From NCBI GenBank assembly GCA_963169105.1, contig OY720634.1, positions 112,590,281 through 112,654,280 of the forward strand: a stretch of 64,000 nt of DNA, given 5' to 3'. The notes beneath the pieces are model-generated. The model searched no databases, was not told where the DNA came from, and saw only the letters and a program-made list of their open reading frames with translations. This document shows positions 55,079 to 64,000 of this stretch, piece after piece. Origin of the DNA: Ceriagrion tenellum (Eukaryota; Arthropoda; Insecta; Odonata; Coenagrionidae). Numbering within the stretch: position 1 is the stretch's first letter; each line of letters opens with the position of its first letter. Both the position numbers and the translations under genes were made by a program.

Positions 55079-55397
55079 CTATTATTGCCTCCATCCAGGC
55101 CTTTGTACCTCTTAGCTAATTCAAATATTCGTTTCCTCACCAACCGATGTAGCTTAACTCACCCGAGAATAATATTCAAGCACAACTTCTGGCGCACTTG
55201 TAAAGAGTAATATAGGAAAAGTATTAATATTGAAGGGTTCGCTCCTTGCGAATATATCTTGGTCAAGTAAAATAAAATAAACGCAGTCTCTGAACCTCTG
55301 AGACGACTGCACGTCATGGCTATACTAATTATGTTTAGTAATAAATGATAACTTCTTCAATCAATATAGAATAGATAATGATAAGTCTTTAATATAT

Positions 55398-55879
55398 GAT
55401 CATTAATATATTAAACTCACAGCCGACGTTTCGCCAAATATATTGGCATCCTCAGGGCTTTGCTACAAAAAACAATGAGACATATTTCCAATAATTTATA
55501 CAAATATTAGTACTAAAGTAAATGAATCGAAATTTTACCTACCATTTAGCTAAATATTAAGCAATAACAAAGTAAATAAAAGCTATAAACAGTCAAGATA
55601 TGTAAACAACTAACAATTAAATTAACATAAACCATTTTCAAATTTTACAAAAACTATAAATAAATAAATATATTTGTATTTATTTACTGTTTGGAGTTAT
55701 ATACTTCGTTCTTGTTCAATATTAAGCTCAATGGCACGCAAATTTTCGATTCCTCAACTTTTGTACTAATATTTATATAATTACCTGGCTGTATGTCTCT
55801 TGGTTTCGTTTTGCAAAGCCCTGGGGATGCCTATGTATTTGGCGAAACGTAGGCTGAGGGTTAAACACATTAATGACCA
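55398..55879. mobile_element. 482-bp inverted-repeat element ending in hammerhead-like motifs
   Basis: Arms 55,398-55,470 and 55,809-55,879 are reverse complements at about 80% by eye. Each carries AAAGCCCTG(A/G)GGATGCC, ATTTGGCGAAACGT(C/A), and AGGCTG- or CGGCTG-type ends, read outward. The interior is AT-rich and non-coding. It resembles a non-autonomous Penelope-like or retrozyme-type element with inverted copies of its ribozyme-bearing end. Confidence 0.65.
55421..55465 (-). ncRNA. Hammerhead-like ribozyme, second-best copy
   Basis: Minus strand: stem I AGCC pairs with GGCT. Core box CTGAGGA, one extra T, stem II GCCAA/TTGGC with loop TATAT, GAAA, then CGTC. A zero-loop AC/GT stem III leaves C as the cleavage-site base. 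Fits a type I hammerhead except for the extra T. The partner on the plus strand (55,812-55,856) has CTGGGGA and GTA, so it is decayed. Confidence 0.55.
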
Positions 55880-56689
55880 AACACTCAAGAATCTTATTAT
55901 TATCTACACTAATTATGCCTATTCCACAGCAATAAAATGATCGACCATAGGAATTTTTTTCCACCAACCATTTTCCGCTTCACAAAATGCAAACTAAAAA
56001 TATCAGGTGTTATATCAATATGGCAAACTATTACGTGAGGTCTAATAATAGAAAGAGTTATAACACTAAAGAAAACATTTTTTCGGATTATACGCTTAAC
56101 ATACTTCGCACGCAACAACAAATGTCGCGTAATGACAAAAAATTCGCAATCATCACATTAACTCCGAAAGCAGGATAAGAACTGCAACAGGTGTCGCAGG
56201 CAGCAGGCACGTTACTCAACAAGTTGAGCCGAGAAAGCAAGCGAGGGATTATTTGTCTAAGATTGTTACTTTAATAAGAAGGCTAGACGGGAGATCGTTC
56301 GCTCGGGGGAATCGGGTTCCAATCAAACATCTGTCACACTGATCGCGTTCAGCTTCATCCAGGCGGAGTGTGTTCAGGGTAAAGTCAAGTTCCTGGGAAA
56401 CCACGAGTGGAAAAGGTGAAGGAACTGACACTACCCCACGCTGATGTGTGAATTTCACGCGCCGTTGGGTTTGAACACCGGGCGAACTCCACCCTTGACT
56501 AACACACCAGCCTTTTGCTGGAAAACCGTGGTTAAAAACCCTCAGGCAATTCAAATGGCCAGTCAATTTACTGCAAAGCTATCCATCTGCTTGTTATTTT
56601 TTATTGAACTACATACAGACATTAAAACACATTCTTTGTTGTATCGTATTGCAAATTAAAAATTGCTAGGAGTGAACGTATAGTGTTTC
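55880..56689. other. No gene recognised
   Basis: AT-rich; a 105-codon minus frame (56,249-56,566) has a GC-richer part with no motif known to me. Confidence 0.35.
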
Positions 56690-57072
56690 ACAACTTTTAG
56701 AGTAATTAAGGTGGGAGCCCCTAGAGACTCGGAGGCTACACGCTCTTAGTTTGCTTGAGAAATTCAGAACTGGTGTGTTTCAGAGCGACACCGAAAATAT
56801 TATCATGACGCCTCACTACATCTCTAGGTCTGACAGAAGCGATAAAATAAGAGGGGTCAATTGCCGAACAGATAGGTACAAAAACTTGTTCTTTCCGCGC
56901 ACAATAAGCGACCTTAATAAAAACTGAGCTTCACTATATACACTCCCATTACACACGTCACCATTTCACCTCCCAGAGCCTTATCCCTTACATCTTTACA
57001 CGGCTGGTGTCCTAACACCCCCTGCAACACGCCCATGCGGTGGATCGCAGGGTAGCATGTTGATGTAGATTA
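56690..57072 (+). mobile_element. LINE 3' end, FFPRTI family, copy 4 (best kept)
   Basis: Plus strand: FQSDTENI(I)MTPHYISRSD and then CRTDRYKNLFFPRTISDLNK. Then about 150 bases of UTR and a tail GGTAGCATGTTGATGTAGAT at 57,072. The SFFPRTIRDWN block is the last conserved piece of CR1/L2-like RTs. 5'-truncated at about 56,690. Defines the strand of the other three copies. Confidence 0.82.
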
Positions 57073-57429
57073 GATTTCCAAGAACGTAGCAGATCTTTCT
57101 CATTATATTTTCTGAAATAAACATACAGAGCTCAGGTACACGGAAGGAAAATCTGAAAATTGTCTAAAGCGAAATGGCTAAATGACATTCTAACAAAATA
57201 TAACAACAAATCATTCAAATGCATAATGCGTAATCCTAACGCTTATAAATGGATACATCTGAGCTGAAGCCCTAAAGACTATGAGCGACTCGTTCATCGA
57301 AACATCGGAGGAGGTGGAGGAACTGACCTAACAAGAATTTATCAGCAAAATTCGCCGGGACAACACTATTCACCATCATCAGCAAACTCTCACAAACATG
57401 CACTGCCCTATGGGTGTGCAACCACTGCT
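57073..57429. other. No gene recognised
   Basis: Between two LINE 3' ends, no frame or repeat supported. Confidence 0.35.
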
Positions 57430-57880
57430 AAAGAAATTATTGAACAAAAGTATAATACCACTATGTAATCAGATCATGAGAATAAAATAAGGGACATAGA
57501 TTGTAGAATAAAGGTTTAAAATATAGTTTTTCCGTGATCGATAAGATACTATAATGGTTGCATTGAGACTTCGAAGTTGGTTAGTTTACAGGTAGTGTCG
57601 CTGATTAATTAATATACACCCTAATTCATGTTTCTAAATCTGCCGAGTAGTGCTAACATCATGTTTTGCATGTTCCCTGCATGACTTTTGAGTCACATTT
57701 TCATAGTTACATTATTGATTATTTTAGTAGTTTCCGTAGCATTTGTAGGATACCGATAGTGTGGTGATTGTTAGTGAAAGTAAATTTCTTCACAGTAGTT
57801 TATTTTGGTGGTAAGTCACCCCCAGCCAAACACCCTTGTGGTGGCTAGCAGGGTAATAAGTAGAGGTAAATGTAAGCGAG
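57430..57880 (+). mobile_element. LINE 3' end, relative of the copy at 33.4-33.95 kb
   Basis: SDHENKIRDIDCRIKV, then a broken FFP.SIR block, 3' UTR (CTGCCGAGTAGTGCTA, matching the 33.5-kb copy inverted), and the tail CACCCTTGTGGTGGCTAGCA. Ends GTAGAGGTAAATGTAA, a decayed version of the (GTAGAT) tail. Confidence 0.78.
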
Positions 57881-57984
57881 ATACAAGACTCATGCAGGGA
57901 TAACACAAAACATGTTTTAGAATGGGTGCTCATTATAAAGCTCAGGTCATTCCCCAGGTGGATCTACAACCACTCGTTGCATTT

Positions 57985-58490
57985 TAAAAAAGATTGACTT
58001 CATCTACATATCACCCTACAAGCCACCTGCAAGAACCTAGGACCCTCATGAGGTCTCACTGCCAACCGCTTCACTCCCATATAACCATGGTCTTCTTGGT
58101 CTTTCTTTGCAACTCTTCCCGCTCATTTCTCCTTCCAATACAGTTTTCGTTAAGCTGCTGAGTCGTAAATTGTTCCCAGTAAGTTTCTCTTTCCTTCTTT
58201 TCAGAGGCTTCATCACACTACATCTCTCTCCAACTATTGGTACGTATTATTTGTCAGTGATTCTCTACGTCCATTTCTTCTCCATCATTCTTCGGTGACG
58301 CCACATCTCCACTGCTTCCTTATCTCTTTTCCTGTGCAGATGGTATTGCCCAATCTTCAATGCAATATAAGAGCATTTCCAAATACATGCTTTAATTAAG
58401 TGCTTCCTCACGTCTAAGCATTGTGTCACTATCCAACTGACTAAGCTTTCGATTCCGGTTGAGCATCTGTCACGCTTGGGAACACATTAG
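57985..58490 (-). mobile_element. LINE C-terminal region
   Basis: Minus: EAVEMWRHRRMMEKKW, then a shifted VGERCSVMKPLKRRKR and RKLYWKEK...RVAKKDQ. The E.W..RRM..W block and the K.RKR.L.G..... block in order. Many stops. The tail near 57,990 (ATATGTAGATGAAGTCAA) resembles the other LINE tails. Confidence 0.6.
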
Positions 58491-59291
58491 ATCATACATA
58501 AAAGTATTTTCCAAATTAAGCGTTTACATAATTGCTCAATGTATATTCATACCCTATAAGGACTTACTTCTGGGAGAAATTTTAAGTCCATAGCTATGAA
58601 CTCCAAGTTTAGGCAAAAAAAGTAAAAACACGTCTAAGAGTTTGTTGCGGTGGTGTCGGAACTAATTTTCTTCAGCCCTCGACTCTCTCATGGGCAGTTG
58701 CAGGAACGATACTTAGGTATTCTATGAACTTATGGGACCCATAAGCCATGGCAACCATTCAGTAAGCTTTGCAGAAACATTCGATAAATTTAGTGGTTTC
58801 ATAACTTATGGCATGGAGTTATGAGTTCCATAAGTAGCCAAGATGGCGGATGCGCAACACAACGCTTGGAGACTTAATTACTCGATAAAAGAGCTGCTTG
58901 GAGACAAAAAACCAGTTTGTTTAATTTTAATGACTAATCCGCATTATCTGAATTAGTAATTGTTCATAGGCTAAACTTTCATCAATTTTATCCGACGGAG
59001 GAAGATTAGATCAAATATCCAAAGCTATTAACCATTGGGAAATAAATTATGTAACTAGTAGATGTGTTCTTGCAGCCCGAATATTTATATGAAATCTATA
59101 ACTAAATGGAAATCATAATTATTGATCCCATACGTAAATGTTCTTTAAACCGGCCAGTAATCTAAAAACAACCAATATAACATCACCGATCCCGCATTTT
59201 TCGTGGTTAAGCCGACCTTATTGAAAAATTAGCCAGAAAACGAAGAGTTTTCACTAACATTCCTTCAAATTTCTCACGCTAGACTCCTCAC
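58491..59291. other. No gene recognised
   Basis: AT-rich. It would be intron of the possible minus-strand gene beginning at 59,506. Confidence 0.4.
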
Positions 59292-59506
59292 CTTGTCTAT
59301 CACCTCCCGAGTATCATCCTCGATGCGATTCCCCTCCACTTCCCCTACCAAACGCTCTACACCGTTCCCACTATACACTTTCTCTAGCCCCACCCTCCAA
59401 CTGGAGAGAAACAAAACAACACTAAAAGAATTTAAACGACAAAACTTTTAAAAAATACCAACACACACACCACAGCAACAAAGAAAGCCTCTCACCTCCT
59501 CTGCAT
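59292..59506 (-). CDS. Possible two-exon gene start, minus strand
   Basis: ATG at 59,504-59,506 begins exon 1 (coding 59,496-59,506), ending GAGGAG|GTGAGAGG. A 95-base intron (59,401-59,495) with a pyrimidine tract TGTTTTGTTTCTCTCCAG leads to exon 2 (59,292-59,400, 109 bases), ending GACAAG|GTGAGGAG. Joining them gives 40 codons with no stop, from MQRSWRVGLEK to DDTREVIDK, acidic at the end, exactly in phase 0 at the last donor. Three good sites and an uninterrupted frame support this. Against it: the usual first ATG (59,511-59,513) gives a different frame that stops in exon 2, so the start is uncertain. Family unknown. Upstream is a CpG/GA island that may be the promoter. Confidence 0.32.
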
Positions 59507-59589
59507 CGGCCATATATTCTCCAAAACCCACCCACACACGCACTCAAAACGACCAACCTTTTCGGTGGGGAAGGAACAAAAAAATAACT

Positions 59590-59660
59590 TACGGCTCAAA
59601 ACAACGGCACCGGAGGAGAAGGAAAAAAAATAATGATAAAACCTTCACACTCGGCGAGTT
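59590..59660 (-). other. Further donor upstream, possible leader exon
   Basis: Minus-strand TTGTTTTGAGCC|GTAAGTTA is a good donor (exon end near 59,593) upstream of the possible coding start. It suggests a 5' UTR exon of the same transcript, beginning in the GC island to its right. No acceptor for the following exon was clear. Confidence 0.22.
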
Positions 59661-60200
59661 CCAATCCGCATTGGGATTAGAATGGGAAAATGTTTTATTC
59701 AGAGCGAGGGGAGGGAATGGGGGAGTTGGATACGAAGGGATGGCTGTAGAGGAGAGGGCGAAAGTGGACAGGTGGTGGGGGATACGTGTTCGAGGGCAAT
59801 ACGGGAGAGGAATGGAAAGGAGGGGAAGGCGAGGGTGCACGAAGGAGAAACAAAGAGAGAGAGAGAGGGAGGGAGAGTGAGGAACAGAGAGAAAGAGAGA
59901 GTAGTTGGGGTGCGAAAATAACTTCTCACCCTCGGAAAACTTAACACGCCCTTTTTCTCATTCCTTCAACAAAAAGGTTATACGGCCACAGCTGAACCCG
60001 CCCACACTGAAAAAAACCCACTCGTGTATCTTCCCTCTGCCTCCTCCCAACGGAAGGCTACGCGATATTCGAAATCCAACCTCACACAGCGATATCGATA
60101 CATTCGAATCGCAAAAGACACGATGCATCGTGCCAACAATGCCTGCCAAATGGGAGGGGGAAACGACTCGAATGGGGCAAGGGGTGAAATTCAATAGGTT
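59661..60200. other. GA-rich island, possible promoter
   Basis: Plus strand is purine-rich (GAGAGAGAGAGAGGGAGGGA at 59,850) to about 59,920 and mixed CpG-containing after. Overlapping frames of 62 to 101 codons are compositional. It lies upstream of the possible minus-strand gene. Confidence 0.3.
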
Positions 60201-60289
60201 GATCTTGTAAAAGAGTGCAAATAAATGACAACTGTAGAGTCAAAATAGTGTGTCACGTAGCACTCGGCAGTATCCTGGACTCAGAGGAA

Positions 60290-60570
60290 GACGGATTAGA
60301 CCAGGCTTGAGGCGTTTGAGACGTGGGTGTGGAAGAGAATGGAGGAATTTCTAAGGACGAATAAGGAAGACAATTGTTTAGGATGGTGGGTGAGGAGAGG
60401 AATCTTCTCAAGAAGATGAGAAGGGAGCTGACGAGTCGATTGGAAGACGTAACGAGGGGCGAATGAATGCTGGAAGCCGTGAAAGCGGGAAGGATGTTGA
60501 GCCAGAGGGGAAGAAAGAGAATATGGTTTATGAATGAGATGAAGAGAGGAAGTACGTAAGCCGAGCAGTA
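60290..60570 (+). mobile_element. LINE C-terminal fragment
   Basis: Plus: FRMVGEERNLLKKMRRELT, then EAVKAGRMLSQRGRKRIWF. The VGEER.LL...RR.L block and the V..GR......GRKR block are both present, separated by a stop. It is followed by the foldback at 60,637. Confidence 0.68.
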
Positions 60571-60636
60571 ACATGAAATCAATAAAACTCAATCTTTTGT
60601 CACTTGGTGGTATTCCATGGTTAACCAATTTTATTT

Positions 60637-60800
60637 ACAAAACTTTTACAATACCACGTAAATAAATGAAACAGACACGACCCGATTTTCGATTTCGATG
60701 TCATCATTTCGATCGATGATCGAGAGATCGATGACGATCATTCGCCGAAACTCGGGTCGTGTCTGTTTTATTTATTTACGTGGTATTGTAAAAGTTTTGT
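60637..60800. repeat. 164-bp foldback with 49-bp arms
   Basis: Arms 60,637-60,685 and 60,752-60,800 are reverse complements with one mismatch. Arms contain TTACAATACCACGTAAATAA and CAGACACGACCCGA. The loop holds TCGATCGATGATCGAGAGAT. CGAAACTCGGGTCGTGTC in the right arm matches the hammerhead-tail family at 27.7 kb, so the foldback is two copies of that tail, head to head. Confidence 0.93.
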
Positions 60801-61421
60801 GAATGCAATTTGTTAACAATAAATCATGCAAGTCGTTTAAAAGGATAGAGGCCAACGCCTGTGTAGATCAACCGGATTGTCACCCATTCATCTAAACCTA
60901 CCTTAACTGATAAGTAACCTCCAATAATTAAATGCGACGTCACATAATGTCACATATTTCACGATTCCGCAACGTGATACATCCTCGCACGGCGATATCC
61001 CTTGAATTTTTCAAATATCGCTTTCCATACATTGTTTTATTGCACAATCAAATTTCTCCCTTCCTCTCCCCGTCTTATGACAACAGAAACGACTTATGCA
61101 CGTATCTAATGTACTTCTGAAATCTATAAGTCAAGGTAGGTATTTGCTCACTATGTGTTTCAGGAAGATAAACTAATCGATGCCATAAATATTGGGGGAC
61201 ACTTAACGAAAGTGATAGTTTTGCCATCCTGAATTTAGCAATGAGCCTCCGTAACTTTATGGAATCCACAGCCATTGATCCAATGTCTCAACGTTCGTTC
61301 AACCGGCCACTAAGCATTGAAATATCTCTCCCCTTCTTAGCTAACACACGTTCCTCCCATCTCGTATAATGCCATCCAAGGTACCCTTAGGGATTTCCTT
61401 GTTATTTGCCACGCTGACTTG
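60801..61421. other. No gene recognised
   Basis: AT-rich, short frames only. Confidence 0.4.
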
Positions 61422-61640
61422 ATGCGGCTGAGTGACATCAGGGGGAAACCAGAACAAAAGACTTGGAGAGAGGGAAGGAAGGGAAACGTTTGGGAGGATA
61501 AGAGGGAATCTGGTAAAAAAGAGTTGCAAGAGAATAAAACAGGGAGACGAGTAAGTAAGAAATTTGAGGACGGACTGAAAAAAAGAGGCGAAAGAAAATG
61601 ATGAAACAAAAATCCAGTCCAACTGAATGAGAGATGACTT
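61422..61640. other. Purine-rich island with overlapping frames
   Basis: Plus-strand ATG 61,422 opens 59 charged codons ending DGLKKRGERK; the minus strand is open for 137 codons from an ATG at 61,750. Neither has a domain. AG-richness on plus probably explains both. Confidence 0.2.
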
Positions 61641-62329
61641 GAAAAGAGAATACCAAAGGGAGTTGTCGACCCGACGCGGCGAAAAGAGAGGTTTGTAATT
61701 GTTTTCCCATCCGGCAGTATTGATTTTGAATAAAGCACTTTAGGGATCATCCTCAATTATTTTTACGGTCTGCTTGCATCGTGGCGAGGGTCTCATTTGC
61801 ATCGAGCGCCTGTCCATGCAGAAATGATTCCCATGATGTTTCTCTCTCCACAGTGGAAAACCGCTTCAATTTCCACTTGAGGCGTTCATCACTTTCAAAA
61901 GTCAACTCGAAAATGAGGACCTCCATAGACACTGACGTATATCACAGTGTTTCATATGATATAATGAGCATTGTATTACACCATTTCGGCCAGCAGTTTA
62001 ACTCAATTTGAATTAGGCGTAACAACTTTGAATACGAGTTACATCCCTAGGTATTCACCTTACGAATGGTCGTTAACCATGAGGTGTGAAGGCCTGTTTA
62101 CTAAATGCATGCATACCCGCGCGGATTCATGTGCGAGTGGATATGCTCACGCGATGAATTTTGGACTGGGCGAGCATTAACGCATAAACCCGCGCGGGGT
62201 GCAGACATCGTGTAAGCAAAGGGCAGATATGCGTATAAAAATAACAACTACGAAATGAAATCTCGGAAAAAGAGAGCTATTAATATCAGGGAGGATTTCA
62301 ATAATGCTGATTCCGTATCGGACGACACG
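61641..62329. other. No gene recognised
   Basis: Contains TATAAAAATA at about 62,234 in GATATGCGTATAAAAATAAC and a GC-richer part at 62,115-62,200 (CCGCGCGG words). Not enough to call a promoter. Confidence 0.3.
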
Positions 62330-62720
62330 GTAGCGCCAAAGTTATGTCACCTCCACACGGTGGAATTTGCCTTGTGAGATCGAGTAGCTGATCAGAGCGC
62401 GATGCGGCCTTGAGATGTCCGCTCCAGGGAGGCATCATATGCGCCCGAGACGGCATTTATGCACGGCTGCACCAGACGAGCGTTCAGTCACAAGCTCTAG
62501 GGACGCGCCTGAGTAAGATTTTCTAGTTGTGTCGAGGGAGGTGAGAGGATCCACCGTATAGGGTGGGGTCCGCCCCACGCCACCCGCCCTTCCGGGCAAA
62601 CCGCGCACTCGAACGGACGTGGACACGGAGGGCAAGGTAATTGGCTCCGAATGACAATGCCCACCATGCGTCTCACTCCATGCACGGGCGATACATGTGT
62701 CGCTTCCCTCAATTACTCAT
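62330..62720. other. GC-rich segment
   Basis: CpG-rich (GGTGGGGTCCGCCCCACGCC). Frames on the minus strand (66 and 71 codons) overlap in different phases. CCAAAG|GTGAGGAATC near 62,728 on plus is a good donor match. Possibly a non-coding exon or promoter. Confidence 0.28.
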
Positions 62721-63328
62721 CCCAAAGGTGAGGAATCGGGGAAAAGGCCGCGACAAAAACAGAGAAATAAAGTGCCTTCTCCCGGCATTCGGAAAAGAAA
62801 TGAGGTCCTACAACGGCAATACCGCACTGCGTCAAAAAACATCGTATGCACGCAACTAAAGACACGACTATCGACTGCTGTCGAAAAACGGCCATATGCA
62901 CAGGGTGAGGTGACCAGGATTCTGATTCGCAAAAACGGGACCAACATTCGTCCCATTTGGAGCACTGGCCATTTCCACGCATATTTTTCTACCGAAGTAA
63001 AGCGTTGGAAAACTTGTCTCCATCGATTCCTGTATTTTCTTAAGTTAACTTAAAATTTTCTAATAATCTCCGGATATAATAAACATAGAATTGAATCCCT
63101 TAAGTCATTAGAGTAGTAAAATAGGGATTTTTAGGGATTCGATAGGAATTGAAACAGCGATTTTTAGAGTATAGATAGAGTAAAATAAATCAAGCACAGG
63201 GAAACATTTTAATTTTAATGTTAATGTTAAATATAATTGTATCCGCCACTGAGTGTAACTTTCAACGAAAATAAAGAACTTGAATCCCGGTAAAATTATT
63301 AAATTATTATTTTTGTTCATTTTTTCAG
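62721..63328. other. No clear gene; short plus frame and AATAAA
   Basis: A 118-codon plus frame (62,697-63,053) lacks a convincing start and motifs. AATAAAGAACTTG at about 63,270 could be a poly(A) signal. Upstream of the possible exon at 63,329. Confidence 0.3.
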
Positions 63329-63456
63329 GTCAATTAGACAAACATCCCAAAACCGGTGCTTTCCCGGCCAAACCGGTACCCATGATCCGGCACCGGCACA
63401 CCTCAGATCAGGACGTTGCAGAGGTACAGGCTTGGATATTTAAGCACCCCAATTGA
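63329..63456 (+). CDS. Possible coding exon, GC-rich, unrecognised
   Basis: TTTTTGTTCATTTTTTCAG, an excellent acceptor, precedes 63,329. After two bases the frame reads 41 codons to TGA 63,454-63,456: QLDKHPKTGAFPAKPVPMIR, then HTSDQDVAEV and AWIFKHPN at the end. GC rises sharply at the acceptor and falls after the stop, and the peptide is protein-like. If GCAGAG|GTACAG (after 63,422) is used as donor, the exon is internal and ends DVAE. Residues do not match any family I know. The best candidate for real coding sequence in the window. Confidence 0.42.
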
Positions 63457-63779
63457 TTAAGTAGTGTCACACCGTCCACCGCATACCTTCAAATCCACAA
63501 ACAAACACGACACCCATGCCAAAAATGGGTTCAATGTCCGGCTAAAAAAAGTAAGGTTTAAGGGAACCTTGGGCTCCATTTAAGCATCGAAGGGGCTATG
63601 GCACGTAGAATATTGTGAACGATATGTTTTATTTCTGACCTTAAAAAGAAAAAAAACATTCAAATTGCATATAATAATGCATATAAAACACAGACGAGTC
63701 TATAAAAGCAAAAGACCAAGACATTTTCAAAGAAGGCAAGTGCAAAAGCTATCATTATTTCCAATACGGACTGATTAGC
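63457..63779. other. No gene recognised
   Basis: Possibly 3' UTR of the preceding exon. No AATAAA close by was noted. Confidence 0.3.
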
Positions 63780-64000
63780 ACCCTAGAACTTTCTTGGTGG
63801 AAGACAAAGAGGGAATTACACGGAATGGTGGGAGATGAGAGGAAATTTCAATAGAATATTAGGAGAAGGCTGGGTAGGTGTTTGAAACATGTAATGAGAA
63901 TCAAAGACCGTGATAGAGGGGAGGATGTTGGGTGAGTAAGGAAGAGGGAGGAAGGGAAAAGGCTTTACGGACGGAATGAAGAGAGGCACTATCATAGAGT
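63780..64000 (+). mobile_element. LINE C-terminal fragment, running off the window
   Basis: MVGDERKFQ (normally MVGEERKL), then RRRLGRCLKHVM in a shifted frame, then YGRNEE. AG-rich like the copy at 60.3 kb, with which it shares the VG(E/D)ER block. It continues beyond 64,000. Confidence 0.6.

Noticed and set aside
57800..57812. Donor-like GGTGGTAAGTCACC
   Set aside because: Part of the LINE 3' tail.
61337..61750. 137-codon minus-strand frame
   Set aside because: Mirror of an AG-rich plus strand, rich in S, F and L from TCT/CTT repeats; no motif.
1..64000. CRISPR arrays, bacterial operons, rho-independent terminators, prophage
   Set aside because: The sequence is eukaryotic in all features; tandem repeats here have no spacer pattern.

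Overview
The window looks like nuclear DNA of an arthropod, most likely an insect with a large, repeat-rich genome. I see no operons, ribosome-binding sites or long bacterial-type frames; the longest open frame is under 200 codons. The sequence is AT-rich and dotted with short GC-rich islands. It carries many 5'-truncated non-LTR retrotransposon (LINE) 3' ends, tRNA-derived SINEs, inverted-repeat elements, microsatellites and isolated splice-like signals. No protein gene could be named with confidence, so every CDS entry is a candidate. The species cannot be fixed from the sequence alone.

Layout. 0-5 kb: a perfect 23-bp palindrome, a LINE 3' end and a minus-strand SINE meeting tail to tail at a (TA)n tract, a possible minus-strand 5' exon (1,944-2,165) next to a GC island, a second LINE end and a 52-codon ORF. 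7-14 kb: tandem repeats, several tRNA-derived SINEs, a 476-bp inverted-repeat element (11,067-11,542) and a composite tRNA-like repeat (12.3-12.7 kb). 15-27 kb: LINE ends, a perfect 267-bp direct duplication (19.07-19.61 kb), a possible first exon (18.0-18.3 kb), a possible internal exon (23.69 kb) and GA/CT-skewed islands. 28-35 kb: an inverted-repeat element, a 1.3-kb GC-rich UTR-like island, the longest ORF, a dense nest of LINE fragments holding a hammerhead-like ribozyme inside an insertion with target-site duplications, and a TATA box upstream of a 52-codon ORF. 35.4 kb: a near-ideal minus-strand recursive-splice-like site. 36-45 kb: duplications, LINE ends, a second composite tRNA-like repeat and a mariner-like element with TIRs and TA duplications. 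45-56 kb: GC islands with weak ORFs, and an inverted-repeat element ending in hammerhead-like motifs. 56-64 kb: more LINE ends, a possible two-exon minus-strand gene start (59.29-59.51 kb), a foldback repeat, and a GC-rich acceptor-flanked ORF (63.33-63.46 kb).

How the parts fit. Most identifiable sequence is decayed retroelement 3' ends, as expected from target-primed reverse transcription with 5' truncation. The strongest unusual theme is a set of hammerhead-like motifs (CUGANGA, hairpin, GAAA, short palindromic stem III). They recur at about nine places, sometimes as inverted pairs, and share one extra base before stem II. Hammerheads are known from Penelope-like elements and retrozymes; the family here and its extra base would be worth testing. 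Splice-like signals on both strands suggest the window lies within long introns or between widely spaced genes.
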